From NCBI RefSeq assembly GCF_023898315.1, contig NC_064621.1, positions 128,214,521 through 128,278,520 on the forward strand: a stretch of DNA of 64,000 nucleotides, given 5' to 3'. The stretch is from Schistocerca nitens (lineage: Eukaryota > Arthropoda > Insecta > Orthoptera > Acrididae). Both the position numbers and the translations under genes were made by a program. Below, piece by piece: positions 1 to 11,214 of the stretch (position 1 is its first letter; each line of letters begins with the position of its first letter). Under the pieces are notes generated by a model, which had not been told where the DNA came from, made no database searches, and saw only the letters and a list, made by a program, of their open reading frames with translations.

Positions 1-540
1 TCTGATTGAAAAAAGTTTTTAATCTGACAATGCACAAATAATTTTTCTTTAAATGTGTTGATAGAGTTCCACAATCGGAAAAAGTACGTCAATATAGCAA
101 ACGGAAAGACAGGAACCAATTTTGTTTTCAAGGGTTTGTAGTCCATCAGCAGATACAAATACAAACAAAATGTGGACACATGTGTAAAAAGTTACAAGTG
201 TACCTTATTAGTTCTTTGTGCAGATCGTCTTGATTCCTGGGTCTGAATTTCAGGTACACGTAAGTTCCCTACATTTCCTTCTTATGTACACAATTAACTT
301 GCTTGAAAACAGCTGTCTGCACATACTATTGCCTGCACATGTATGTGCTAATATGCAGCACATGAGTAGCAATGTTTTAGTTTTCTTAATAGTATCAGTT
401 TATGTGTATGGACTAAGACATTCACGTGAAATGATAGTTAAAAGACAGAGGTACAAAATGGCCTCACAGATATTCCATAAAGGAATCTCATTACTTTCTT
501 TCACGATAGCTGCAATGGAACATTTCTGTATGTGTTTATT
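1..540. other. no gene recognised
   Basis: AT-rich sequence. Short open frames here have no protein-like composition and no splice or start context. Nothing recognised. Confidence 0.6.
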
Positions 541-583
541 GTGTTTATTGTGTGTGTGCGTGTGTGCGTATGTGTGTGTGTAC
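541..583. repeat. TG-rich microsatellite
   Basis: An imperfect TG/TGTGCG simple repeat directly upstream of the Tc1 relic. It creates spurious open frames on both strands. Confidence 0.8.
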
Positions 584-587
584 ACCG

Positions 588-1085
588 AGAGGTTGAATGG
601 TCCATTGTAGCCAAGAGGATGTATATGAGCGGAGCAGAGACGAATGGAAAAATATTCTAGCGACGACAAGTGGTGCACATGCGACAATCTGCCGACTTAA
701 ACCACTCTGAAAAAAGCCCGATTGTTGTGGCCCAATACCTGGGAGCATCTCAGAAACGGCGAAGCCGGTCGACTGTTCGCGTCCTACTGTTGTGGGCATC
801 TGTGGAAAGTGGTTGAAGAATGCTGAAACCACGAATAGGCGACAAGAACTTGGACGTCCATACCTCATCCCAGAACATAGGGATCGAAGGTTTGCCCGCG
901 GGATAGGCGGCGATCTGTGGCAGATCTGACGACAGATCACAGTGATGGTACAGGCACAAGTGTTTGGAGCAACGGTTCAGGGCGCAGTGTTGAACATGGT
1001 GTCCTGCGGCAGAGGACCCCTACGTGTTCCCACGTTAACCCTACAACATTGTCAATTATGATTACAGTGGGCGCTGAATCATAGA
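588..1085 (+). mobile_element. Tc1-like transposon relic
   Basis: The plus strand encodes broken remains of a Tc1-type transposase. Around 985-1085 it reads RGPLRVPTLT, then LQWA and HRHFT, which matches the Tc1 segment just before the first catalytic Asp (RP..TPRH..RLQWA..H..W). Around 795-880 it reads KWLK..ETTNRRQELGRP, the linker of the bipartite helix-turn-helix DNA-binding domain. There are several stops and frame changes and no catalytic core, so this is an old 5' fragment. Related remains may lie at 10850-11130 and 12650-13022. The family is recognised from conserved motifs only, and the exact ends are uncertain. Confidence 0.6.
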
Positions 1086-1354
1086 CATTTTACTATAGAG
1101 ATTTTAATACTCTGTCTTCGATCTACTAGTCTTGTTGTGTTCTTACAACAGGACAATAACTTTGTATAGTGGAGCAGTGAAACAGTTATAATACTGACAC
1201 TACAAGAAAAGGACCTCATGATCACATATGGACCTCTCCTGCAGTGTTCTGATTAATATGTTGAGAGCTACAGAAGTCTGCTTAAAGTACCTGGTTGTGA
1301 AATTCCCATTATTTATTCATTCTCATTTATTCGTGTTCCATATCCACTTTCAAG
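1086..1354. other. no gene recognised
   Basis: AT-rich. The last 50 bases are pyrimidine-rich and end in TTTCAAG, a possible splice acceptor for the next entry. Confidence 0.5.
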
Positions 1355-1608
1355 AGCATGAAATTCTTCGGGAAATAAAAATTTCAGATGAGAGAGAGGA
1401 CAATTATCAAGTCTCTCCTTCTAAAAACCACGTTTTAATCCGGGTGCAGTCTCACATGCCACTGCCAGACCGTCGTTCCTACTTCTCTAAAGAAGAGAAC
1501 AGACTTGTAGGTCCAGAAGGGAAAAAGCTGAAGCTTGAATATGAGCAGCTAGCAGAAGCATTGCAGTGTAGTCTATATGCTCCAAACGGCCAAACGGAAA
1601 CACGATAG
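1355..1608 (+). CDS. possible host exon or gene fragment, function unknown
   Basis: From about 1355 to the TAG at 1606-1608 the plus frame reads like real protein: charged, mixed composition, with stretches such as VQSHMPLPDRRSYF and LVGPEGKKLKLEYEQLAEAL and no low-complexity bias. The open frame starts upstream at 1228, but the first 40 residues are hydrophobic and AT-driven. I therefore place the start at a possible splice acceptor after the pyrimidine tract ending at 1354. No clear GT donor is visible before the stop, so it could be a last exon, a processed fragment or part of an unknown element. I do not recognise the family. It is the only piece in the window that looks protein-like without resembling a transposon. 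Confidence 0.3.
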
Positions 1609-2517
1609 CCAAAAATTTCGAATCTTCGATATGTACTGAGAAAAGTTGCTTATACATGAAGAAACAAGGATAGTGAAAATGCGCCTCAAATATTTTGCTG
1701 TATATTTAATTCTATTCCTTGAGCTGGATTTTGAGTAGTTAAACATTTCCTCCCCACGTTTCATTTTTACTTCTTTCTTGGTTTGTCTGGCTTGTATCGT
1801 ACATTGCGTTCTTTCCACTTTTGTTTTGATTCTTTGTTCAACAACAGAGGCACTTCTGTATCATGTTTGTCAGGCAGCTCTCTGAAAACTGGCTTTATAA
1901 TATCCAAAGCAATTTACAGAATCCTGTGGTGTCGTTTATGAACTTCCTTGAAATGATACGATTTTTCCACAGACTGCGATATCATATATATGGTCCATTT
2001 GCCTCAACAAATCTGCAGTAGAAATTCCATGCTTGAATGCCAAGTCTTTAACAAGAAAAATGGCAGTAGTTCGTCAGCTGTAATTTCTTTCGACAGTAAC
2101 ATATCTATATCAGGAATTAAATAACACCACCAAAAATCACAATTTGTGTTTCATATTTAAAAAGCAATTCATTTCAAGCCCTGCAAGCTCCTCTTCAAGT
2201 GCCGCGCGAGTTTACATTTAAATTGAATTTTTGGTCAGTGCAATCCAAATGAGATGCCAAATGGGATACCTCTGTTAGTGTGCTGGGATTTCATACAAGC
2301 ACCAGTCTATGATTTTGTCAACATTTTCATGAAATGGAACACACATTGTACATGAAAACTTCAGCAGCTTCCTTTTACAAGCTGTAGAAGGCATTATTGT
2401 ACTAACATAGGTTTTGCCTCGTTTGTGGGAAAGACAGACGCTTTTTATTCGCATGTCCGTTATCTAATAAGCGTTTTCTGAACCACAGATTTTATGACGA
2501 AGAAGGCAAAAACTGTT
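1609..2517. other. no gene recognised
   Basis: About 900 bases of AT-rich DNA between the possible exon and the first LINE. No RNA gene, terminal repeat or protein-like frame seen. Confidence 0.5.
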
Positions 2518-2524
2518 TTTAAGT

Positions 2525-5500
2525 TGTTTCTTGTTGTGGTAGTCTTCAGTGCTGAGACCGGTTTGATGCAGCTCTCCATGCTACTCTATCCTGTGCAAGC
2601 TTCTTCATCTCCCAGTACCTACTGCAAGCTACATCCTTCTCACTCTGCTTAGTTTATTCATCTATTCGTCTCCCTCTACGATTTTTACCCTCCCCACTGC
2701 CCTCCAATGCTAAATTTGTGATCCCCTGATGCCTCAGTACATTTTCCTACCAACCGGTTCCTTCTTCTTGTCAAGTTGTGCCACGAACTCCTCCCCAACT
2801 CAATTCAATACCTCCCCATTAGTTATGTGATCCACCCATCTAAACTTCAGCATTCTTCTGTAGCACCACATTTCGAAAGCTTCTATTCTCTTCTTGTCCA
2901 AACTATTTATCGTACACGTTTCACTTCCATACATGGCTACACTACATACAAATATTTTCAGAAACGACTTCCTGACACTTAAATCTATACTCGATGTTAA
3001 CAAATTTCTCTTCTTCAGAAACGCTTTCCTTGCCCTTGCCAGTCTACATTTTATATCCTCTCTACTTCGGCCATCATCAGTCATTTTGCTCCCCAAATAG
3101 CAAAACTCCTTTACTACTTTAAGTGTCTCATTTCCTAATCTAATTCCCTCAGCATCACCCGACTTAATTCGATTACATTCCATTATCCTCGTTTTGCTTT
3201 TGTTGATTATCATCTTATACCCTCCTTTCAAGACACTGTCCATTCCATTCAACTGCTCTTCCAAGTCCTTTGCTACCTCTGACAGAAGTACAATGTCATC
3301 GACGAACTTCAAACTTTTTATTTCTTCTCAATGGATTTTAATACCTACAGCAAATTTTTCTTTTGTTTCCTTTACTGCTTGGTCAATATACAGATTGAAT
3401 AACATCGGGGAGAGGCTACAACCCTGTCTCACTCCCTTCCCAACCACTGCTTACCTTACATGTCCCTCGACTCTTTAACTGCCATCTGGTTTCTGTACAA
3501 ATTGTAAATAGCCTTTCGCTCCATGTATTTTACCCCTGCCGCCTTTAGAATTTGAAAGAGACTATTCCAGTCAACATTGTCAAAAGCTTTCTCTAAGTCT
3601 ACAAATGCTAGAAACGTAGGTTTGCCTTTCCTTAATCTAGCTTCTAAGATAAGTCGTGGGGTCAGTATTGCCTCACGTGTTCCAATATTTCTACGGAATC
3701 CAAACAGAACTGACCCGAAGTCGGATTCTACCAGTTTCTCCATTCGTCTGTAAAGAATTCGTGTTAGTATTTTGCATCTGTGACTTATTAAATTGATTGT
3801 TCGGTAATTTTCACATCTGTCAGCACCTGCTTTCTTTGGGATTGGAATGATTATATTCATCTTGAAGTTTGAGGGTATTTCGCCTGTCTCATACATGTTG
3901 CTCACCAGATGGTAGGGTTTTGTCAGGACTGGCTCTAACAAAGCCGTCAGTAGTTCTAATTGAATGTTGTCTACTCCCGGGGCGTTGTTTTGACTCAGGT
4001 CTTTCAGTGCTCTGACAAACTCTTCACGCAGTATGTTATCTCCCATTTCATCTTCATCTACATCCTCTTCCATTTCCATAATATTGTCCTCAAGTACATC
4101 GCCCTTGTATAGACCCTCATTATACTCCTTCCACCTTTCTGTTTTCCCTTCTTTGCTTAGAACTGGTTTTCCATCTGAGTTCTTGATATTCATACAAGTG
4201 GTTCTCTTTTCTCCAAAGGTCTCTTTAATTTTCCTGTAAGGAGTATCTATCTTACACCTAGAGAGATAAGCCTCTACATCCTTACATTTGTCCTCTAGCC
4301 ATCCCTGCTTAGCCATTTTGCACTTCCTGTCGATCTCATTTTTGAGACGTTTGTATTCCTTTTTGTCTGCTTCATTTGCCGCATTTCTATATTTTCTCCT
4401 TTCTTCAATTAATTTCAATATTTCTTCTGTTACCCAAGGATTTCTACTAGCCCTCGTCTTTTTACCTACTAGATCCTCTGCTGCCTTCACTATTACATCT
4501 CTCAAAGCTATCCATTCTTCTTCTACTGTATTTCTTTCCCCCATTCCTGTCAATTGTTCCCTTATGCTCTCCCTGAAACTCCGTACAACCTCTGGTTCTT
4601 TCAGTTTATCCAGGTCCCATCTCCTTAAATTCCCACTTTTTTGCAGTTTCTTCAGTTTTAATCTACAGTTCATAACCAATAGTTTGTGGTCAGACTCCAC
4701 ATCTGCCTCTGGAAATGTCTTACAATGTAAAACCTGGTTCCTAAATCTCTGTCTTACCATTATATAATCTATCTGATACCTACTAGTATCTCCAGGATTC
4801 TTCCACGTATACAACCTTCTTTTATGATTCTTGAACCAAGTGTTAGCTAAGATTAAGTTATGCTCTGTGCAAAATTCTACCAGACTGCTTCCTCTTTTAT
4901 TTCTTAACCCCAATCCGTATTCACCTACTATGTTTCCTTCTCTCCCTTTTCCTACTCACGAATTCCAGTCACCCATGACTATTAAATTTTCTTCTCCCTT
5001 CACTACCAGAATAATTTCTTTCATCTCATCATACATTTCATCAATTTCTTAATCCTCTGCAGAGCTAGTTGGCATGTAACCTTGTACTACTGTAGTGGGC
5101 GTGGGCTTCGTGTCTATCTTAGCCACAATAATGCGTTCATTATGCTGTTTGTAGTAGCTTACCCGCACTCCTATTTTTTTATTCATTATTACACCTACTC
5201 CTCCATTACCCCTATTTGATTTTGTATTTATAACACTGTATTCATCTGACCAAAAGTCTTGTTCCTCCTGCCACCGAACTTCTCTAATTCCCACTATATC
5301 TAACTTTAACCTATCCATTTCCCTTTTTAAATTTTCTAACCTACCTGCCCGATTAATGGATCTGACATTCCACACTCCGATCCGTAGAACGCCAGTTTTC
5401 TTTCTCCTGATAACGACATTCTCTTGAGTAGTCCCCGCCCGGAGATCCGAATGGGGGACTATTTTACCTCCGGAATATTTTACCCAAGAGGACGCCATAA

Positions 5501-5811
5501 TCATTTAACCATAAAGCTGCATGTCCTCGGGAAAAATTACGGCTGTAGTTTCCCCTTGCTCTCAGCCGTTCGCAGTACCAGCACAGCAAGGCCCTTTTGG
5601 TTAGTGTTACAAGGTCAGATCAGTTAATCATCCACACTGTTGCCCCTGCAACTACTGAAAAGGCTGCTGCCCCTCTTCAGGACCCACACGTTTGTCTAGC
5701 CTCTCAACAGATACCCCTCCGTTGTGGTTGCACCTACGGTACGGCCATCTGTATCGCTCAGGCACGCAATCCTCGCCACCAACGGTAAGGTCCATGGTTC
5801 ATGGGGGGGGG
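2525..5811 (-). mobile_element. RTE-like LINE, near full-length, copy A
   Basis: A 3.3-kb non-LTR retrotransposon on the minus strand. The 5' leader (about 5811-5505) is shared with copy B at 44.9-45.2 kb and begins at a run of C on the minus strand. It is followed by an endonuclease domain, reverse transcriptase, a C-terminal domain and a 3' end with (CAA)-type bases near 2530. There is no separate ORF1, as in the RTE/BovB clade. A 7-bp TTTAAGT at 2518-2524 and 5812-5818 may be the target-site duplication; it is short, so treat it with caution. Dead copy: see the coding entry. Four more copies lie at 42.0-45.2, 48.1-49.2, 56.4-58.4 and 63.4-64.0 kb. Confidence 0.85.
2700..5504 (-). pseudogene. 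LINE endonuclease-reverse transcriptase (copy A, inactivated)
   Basis: The reading frame opens at 5504. The AP-endonuclease domain shows IGVWNVRSIN (catalytic Asn), GIREVRWQEE (catalytic Glu), GDWNS and SDHKLLVM (catalytic Asp-His). The reverse transcriptase shows GFRRNIGTREAIL, then FLAFVDLEKAFDNVDW (motif A). The catalytic palm motif is FVDD, where FADD is usual in this family. The thumb and C-terminal part read KAFLKKRNLL, MYGSET and FEMWCYRRMLKFRW. Breaks: in-frame TAA at 5049-5051, TGA at 4956-4958 (where Trp or Thr is expected), a frameshift near 3480 after RNQMAV, TGA near 3331 (His-stop-Glu for His-Gly-Glu) and TGA near 2800. The protein would nick target DNA and copy its own RNA in the nucleus; this copy cannot. 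Confidence 0.85.
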
Positions 5812-5818
5812 TTTAAGT

Positions 5819-5956
5819 ATAAACTTAAAATCTTCTGGGTCATTAATTCGCGTCACGGTTCCTCTAAAATGATCGACGTTTCAACCCCTCTGCTGGGATC
5901 TTCCTCAGGATCTTCTGGTGTCCACTACTGCTAGAATACGGAACAGAAAGCAGATT
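5819..5956. other. possible repeat-derived spacer
   Basis: Short spacer with GACGTTTCAACCCCTCTG followed by CTTCCTCAGGATCTTC, a motif that looks like part of a dispersed repeat. No gene. Confidence 0.3.
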
Positions 5957-6166
5957 CCAGAATGAGATTTTCACTCTGCAGCGGAGTGTGCGCTGATATG
6001 AAACTTCCTGGCATATTAAAACTGTGTGCCGGACCGAGACTCGAACTCGGGACCTTTGCCTTTCGCGGGCAAGTGCTCTACCAAGCTACCCAAGCACGAC
6101 TCATGTCCCGTCCTCACAGGTTTATTCTGCCAGTACCTCGTCTCTTACCTTCCAAACTAAAGCTGT
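5957..6166 (-). repeat. tRNA-derived SINE (family T), minus copy
   Basis: Read on the minus strand this is a SINE with a tRNA-like middle: A box TAGCTTGGTAGAGCAC, B box GAGTTCGAGTCTCGG, then CAGTTTTAAT, CCAGGAAGTTTCATATCAGC and a 3' end at 5960. The tRNA-like part spans about 6026-6106. It stands head to head with the plus copy that follows. Further family member at 58974-59185. Confidence 0.75.
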
Positions 6167-6289
6167 GAGGACGGTGCGTGAGTCGTGCTTGGATAGCTCA
6201 GTTGGTAGAGCACTTGCCCGCGAAAGGCAAAGGTCCCGAGTTCGAGTCTCGGTCCGGCATACAGTTTTAATCTGCCAGGAAGTTTCTGG
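6167..6289 (+). repeat. tRNA-derived SINE (family T), plus partial copy
   Basis: Same family in the opposite orientation: AAGCTGTGAGGACGG, the tRNA-like part (about 6187-6260) with GATAGCTCAGTTGG and GAGTTCGAGTCTCGG, and the CAGTTTTAATCTGCCAGG tail. Loop CGCGAAA would give a CGA-type anticodon, but position 33 is G rather than T and the acceptor stem pairs poorly, so I do not call a tRNA gene. AAGCAGATT occurs just outside the pair on both sides (5948-5956 and 6290-6298), consistent with one insertion of the whole inverted pair. Confidence 0.75.
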
Positions 6290-6385
6290 AAGCAGATTGA
6301 TTTTTCCAAGATGCCAATACACCACGTAATTCTCCACTCTTTTGGCTGCAGGTTCCTATATTTCAACATAATTTCTGCTCAGTGT
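6288..6385 (-). repeat. mariner-end fragment repeated at 6718-6815
   Basis: About 98 bases from AAGCAGATTGATTTTTCC to the GCTCAGTG region recur with modest divergence at 6718-6815, where they form the subterminal part of a mariner derivative. This is probably a separate fragment of the same family. Confidence 0.6.
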
Positions 6386-6684
6386 GGACATATATATTAG
6401 GATACATTGCAGGTCAGAGAGTGGCAGAAACCTTCGTTCGGTTTTCACCTGCATTAGCTTCACTAACTCTCCACCGAATTATCATTTTTCAACCTGGCGG
6501 TGTCCTTAGGCTACGTTACACAACCAAGATTTTAGGGAGGGAGGGATCCGCGTTGTTCAATACAATATCATGCTTCACACGCAACGCAAAGGTTTCAATG
6601 ATGCTGCTAGGTAAAACACCAAGATTAAAATTTCTCTCAGAACAAATTGTTTCTTGGTTCGGTTCTTCTATGTGGGTTGTAAGA
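6386..6684. other. no gene recognised
   Basis: Between two mariner-end fragments. No protein similarity seen; could be internal sequence of a non-autonomous element. Confidence 0.4.
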
Positions 6685-7414
6685 GGAGCGTTCAATAAGT
6701 ATTTCAGCCCTTTTTTCTGAAAGCAGATTGATTTTTTCAGGATTCCAATACGCCACGTGATTTTCCACTCTTCTGGCTGCAGGTTCCTATTTTTCAGCAT
6801 AATCTTTGTTCAGAGTGGATCTCTTAAGCCACCTAACCGGAGAGCTTGAGTGACCGCATGGTACCACTCTACAGATCGACGTTGGAGACAACGTCTTGCT
6901 GCATCAATAACCTTCCCATCTTCCATCAGCCTCGTAAAGCGCAAGCAACTCCACACAAATGGTCCTTGTTGCTCTTCATGCTCTTCTGATAGGCGACGTG
7001 GAAACCAGCTGGCAGACACCGTTGAGTACCCAACTGGTGGATGAGTGTGTCAGCACTACCAACAGAAACGTCCAGTTGGACAGCGTGGTATTTGTTATTC
7101 TTCGATCACCTCGAATGAGAGTGCCCGCACGTTCCAACATGGCAGGATTCACAGCTGTGTGCGTCCGGCCGGCACGTGGGAGATCAGACATGTGTGCGCG
7201 ACGTTGTTCCCATGATGACAAATGCCTGGCCCAATGACTCGCCATGCTTTTGCTCCCTACTAGTTCTCCGTAGACATTCCATAAGCCCCTATGAATACTG
7301 CGGTGCTCTTGTTTTCTGCCAAAAGAAACTCGGTGACAGCTCTCTATTTGAGACACACCTCCTTTAGAAACTCCATTTTGAAGGTAACGCCTAGCGCCGT
7401 CTACCATCGGAACT
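6685..7414 (-). mobile_element. mariner-like element, internally deleted
   Basis: The end near 6685 reads GAGCGTTCAATAAGTATTTC, typical of mariner terminal repeats. The minus strand encodes the transposase N-terminus (about 7407-6980): IHRGLWNVYGELVGSKSM, DLPRAGRTHTAVNPAMLERA, IRGDRRITNTTLS, then SASWFPRRLSEEHEEQQ, the equivalent of the mariner WVPHEL motif. It then jumps to a C-terminal-like piece EDGKVIDAARRCLQRRSVEW. The catalytic Asp-containing core is missing, so the copy is non-autonomous. The far terminal repeat is not visible, because the neighbouring element begins at about 7415. Confidence 0.6.
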
Positions 7415-9232
7415 TCGTAAACTATGAATGAAACTTGTCTAGCTCGAAGGGGGAAACCATAGACGCTATGGTTGGCCCGCTAGATGTCGCTGCCATAGGT
7501 CAAACGGATATCAATTGGGTTTTATAAAATAGGAACCCCCGATTTTATTACATATTCGTGTAGTACGTAAAGAAATATGAGTGTTTTATTTCGACCGCTT
7601 TTTTCGCTTTGTGATAGATGGCGCTGTAATAGTCACAAACATATTGTTCACAATTTTAGACGAACAGTTGGAAACAGGTAGGTTTTCTAAATTAAAATAC
7701 AGAACGTAGATAGGTTTGAACATTTTATTTCGGTTTTCCAATCTGAAACATGTACCTTTGAGAACTTATCATTTCTGAGAACGCATGCTGTTATAGCGTG
7801 ATTACCTGTAAATACCAAATTAAGGCAATAAATGCTCAACATGATGTCCGTCAACTTCAATGCATTTGGCAATACGTGTAACGACATTCCTCTCAACAGC
7901 GAGTAGTTCGCCTTCCGTAATGTTCGCACATCCATTGACAATGCGCTGACGCATGGTGTCAGGCGATTTTGGTGGATCACGTTGGCAAATATCCTTCAAC
8001 TTTCCCCACAGAAAGAAATCCGCGGACGTGAGATTCGGTGAACTTGCGGGCCATGGTATGGTGCTTCGACGACCAATCCAACTGTCATGAAATATGCTAT
8101 TCAGTACCGCTTCAACCGCACGCGAGCTATGTGCCGGACATCCATCATGTTGAAGTGTATCACCATTCTGTCATGCAGTGAAACATCTTGTAGTAACATC
8201 GGTAGAAGATTACGTAGGAAATCAGCATAAATTGCACCATTTAGATTGCCATCGATAAAATGAGGGCCAATTATCCTGCCTCCCACAATGCCTCACCATA
8301 CATTAACCCGCCAAGGTCGCTGATGTTCCACTTGTCGCACCCATCGTGGATTTTCCGTTGCGCAGTAGTGCATATGATGCCGGATTACGTTACCGCTGTT
8401 GGTGAATGACGCTTCGTCGCTAAATAGAATGTGTGCAAAAAATCTTTCATCGTCCTGTAATTTCTCTTGTGCCCAGTGACAGAACTGTACACGACGTTCA
8501 AAGTCGTCGCCACGCAATTCCTGGTGCATAGAAATATGGTACGGGTGCAATAGATGTTTGTGTTGCATTCTCAACAACGACGTTTTTGAGATTCCCGATT
8601 CTCGCGCAATTTGTCTGCTACTGATGTGCAGATTAGCCGCGACAGCAACTAAAACACCTACTTGGGCATCATCATTTGTTGTAGGTCGTGGTTGACGTTT
8701 CACATGTGTCTGAACACTTCCTTTTTCTTTAAATAACGTAACTATCCGGCGAACGTTCGGTACATTTGGATGATGTCGTCCAGGATACCGAGCAGCATAC
8801 ATAGCACACGCCCGTTGGGCATTTTGATCACAATAGCCATACATCAATACGATATCGACCTTTCCCGCAATTGGTAAACGGTCCATTTTAACACGGGTAA
8901 TGTATTACGAAGCAAATACCGTCCGCACTGGCGGAATGTTACGTGATACCACGTTTGTGAATATTACAGCGCCATCTATCACAAAGCGAAAAAATTGGTC
9001 CAACTAAAACATTCATATTTCTTTAAGTACTACACGAATATGTAATTAAAAATGGGTGTTCCTATTTAAAAAAACTCAGTTGATATCCGTTGACCTGTGG
9101 CAGTGCCATCTAGCGGGCCAACAATAGCGTCATATGGTTTCCCCGTTCAAGCTAGACTAGTTTCATTCTCTGTAGTTTTTTCGTTTGATGCTTATTTTGT
9201 GAGTTATTTGGCCCGGTCACTATCAATGTACC
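7415..9232 (-). mobile_element. long-TIR Tc1/mariner element (family L), copy 1
   Basis: Roughly 240-bp terminal inverted repeats flank a transposase gene on the minus strand. The left arm (7420-7662) and right arm (about 8962-9230) pair through AGATGGCGCTGTAATA, CATATTCGTGTAGTAC and AAGCTAGAC-type blocks. The outermost 50 or so bases of the left arm are missing. Copies 2 (24822-26629) and 3 (31169-31801) share the same arms and gene orientation. Such long arms are unusual for mariner, whose repeats are normally about 28 bp. Confidence 0.8.
7815..8886 (-). pseudogene. family L transposase (copy 1)
   Basis: Starts MDRLPIAGKVDIVLMYGYC at 8886. The N-terminal helix-turn-helix (residues about 1-55) resembles the insect-transposon HTH known as DUF4817 (AQRACAMYAARYP). 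A second HTH reads ISSRQIARESGISKTSLLRM. The DDE core begins at HILFSDEASFTNSG with the first catalytic Asp, followed by NPRWVRQVEHQRPWRVNVWCG. The frame breaks near 8290 and again near 8100. C-terminal pieces ELLAVERNVVTRIAKCIEVD remain near 7830-7900. The second Asp motif (usually HDGAPAH) reads HFNMMDVRH and is damaged. Inactive. Confidence 0.75.
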
Positions 9233-9852
9233 TGTTGAGGTGGCAATATTCCACGATTTTCCACAACAAATTCCGCATTTTTTCAGACAAAACTGGACGA
9301 GGAAAAATGTATTGCATTACTTATCGAACGTTCCTCATACATTCGTAGCGTGGGATACATAGTTTTTAGAACAAACTACGAACGTCGGTCAACAGATGGT
9401 ACACGGCGTTATGTATTAAAATCATTAAACATTAGTTTTAGTTGCTGCTTGTGAGCTTGCTGTGATTGAAATTACGGTCCAGTACCAACAATACCAATAC
9501 CAATAGTACCAAACGATATCATTGGGAAAACTGCAGTTTCTCAGTTCATACCCTAGTGCGAGAGGTGTTTCAGTAATGAAGAAGACAAAGAATCAACAGT
9601 GTTTGCTCCAAGTATTACATATAGCACACTCTATAATACAACTAAAATTAGGCAAAATAAGTTCACTCATTATTTTTATTTTTGATCATGTGAGCATTAA
9701 GGAAAAGAAAACATTCTCTCTTCGTAACTATCCGAGCTAGAGCAGGGAAATTTTTATTTACAACCCGTAATTTGATGCATTATAACATTTGGAGCTATTG
9801 ACTGAAACACAGTTAGCTCACAGACAAAAGCGAATTCCAGGAAATATATAAA
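9233..9852. other. no gene recognised
   Basis: Unique-looking AT-rich DNA of about 620 bases. No feature supported. Confidence 0.5.
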
Positions 9853-10050
9853 GCCGTGTGGAGTGGCCGCGGTGTTTGAGGCGCCATGTCACGGAGTGCG
9901 TGGCCCCTCCCGCCCGAGGTTCGAGTCCTCCCTCGGGCACGGGTGCGTGTGTTGTTCTTAGCATAAGTTACCTTAAGTAGTGTGTAAGTCTAGGGACCGA
10001 TGACATCAGCAGTTTGGTCCCTAAGGAATTCACACACATTTGAACAATTT
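9853..10050 (+). repeat. tRNA-derived SINE (family B)
   Basis: Starts GCCGTGTGGAGTGGCCGCGG. The B box is GAGGTTCGAGTCCTCC. The body reads GTGTTGTTCTTAGCATAAGT, then GTGTGTAAGTCTAGGGACCG, GTTTGGTCCC and GAATTCACACACATTTG. Distinct from family A, although both use a tRNA head and a CTTAG-type body. Other copies at 16636-16831 and 55679-55795, both minus. Confidence 0.75.
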
Positions 10051-10849
10051 TGGAATTTACAAAGTAGGAGTCTAATAACTTTGACGCAACAACCTACATA
10101 CTCATCTTGAAAACAATCACTTCACGATTTGCAATTATTAGTGTGCTTTACCGTCTTACTCTTACTGTAATATAAAAAAGTTTTGTACCAAATGCTTTTC
10201 GTTTATTTTTGCAAAGCATCCTCTGTGTTCACTCGTATTTATTCCTCTTGTTTCCACGCTTTGGGGTTCATTTCTTTTTTCTGCGTTTTTAGTGGAGTTT
10301 GGAAACCAAACAACACGTTGTACATTTACCTTTCACAATTTCTCGAGTTCTGCAAACTCGCTTCTTCTTTTGTGCCATTTACAAATTTTTGCACCTCATT
10401 TTACTTTTGTAAACTTCACAAGTTGTTATCATACAGATCTAACTCTTGTTTCATCTGTTCAACACTCAGCGCTTGGGCAAATATGATTTTCTCCGACGCC
10501 AACCTCCGTCAACAACGGAAGAAAAAGCAGTGGACTTTAAAACATGAACAGTAAATTTTTTTTCCATCACACTATTGGTCTGTTTCCATATAAGGAGGGT
10601 TATAAATTTTCCATTAACACACTTAGACTACTTGCACCAATTTTATACTTTATTATGACTGGCTGGAGATAAGGAGTATTGCACTGTGGTTGGTTGGAGA
10701 CAGGGGGAGAAGGGCATGGTTTTTATTTTCCACTTACGCTATTGGGCTATTTCTTACACCTAAGATTTCTAGTACTGATAGGCTGTAAGGAGGGTGAGGG
10801 GCGGGAGTAAGGGACGAGGTTTCGTATATCATAGCACTGTAGCACGATT
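10051..10849. other. no gene recognised
   Basis: About 800 bases with pyrimidine-rich stretches that generate spurious open frames. Nothing recognised. Confidence 0.5.
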
Positions 10850-11130
10850 CTGATTCGTGACATGGTTATCCTGCTGGAAGATGTAATGACTGCTGAGATG
10901 ATACATCAAGCAAACAAGTGTCACCCGCAGTATTGTCCTCGTAGTGCACAGCTTGCATGGTGTCTTCGATTACTATCAAAAGCCCAGGGATGTCCCTTAC
11001 ACCATAACACTGCTCTCACAGGCTTGCATATTCGGCACAGTGCATATCTAGATCAGTCGATCGCCTGGATAATGGCGTTCGTGGTCACGACCATCGACCT
11101 GCTCTGTCTTTTGTTTGTAAGAGGTAGCTG
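10850..11130 (-). mobile_element. Tc1-like transposon relic
   Basis: The order of blocks (CTGCTGGAAGATGTAATGAC, GTGTCTTCGATTACTATC, CACCATAACACTGCTC, CGCCTGGATAATGGCG, CACGACCATCGACCTG) matches, antisense, the catalytic-domain part of a Tc1-type gene as I know it from other insect genomes. Minus-strand translation is full of stops. Old fragment, no ends visible. Confidence 0.45.
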
Positions 11131-11214
11131 AGTAACCATCAAACACTAAACAGATGAAGAGAATTACTAAAACATAAAAAAATTTGTTTATAACATCGAC
11201 AGTGTAGTAAAATA

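Noticed and set aside
218-610. 130-codon open frame on the plus strand
   Set aside because: Composition follows AT- and TG-rich DNA and runs into the TG microsatellite; no domain, no codon-like bias.
3194-4767. Plus-strand open frames across LINE copy A
   Set aside because: Mirror frames of the minus-strand endonuclease-RT gene.
6187-6260. tRNA gene candidate (also 6026-6106 and 59078-59158)
   Set aside because: Part of a SINE: weak acceptor stem, non-T before the anticodon, shared flanking SINE sequence in all copies.
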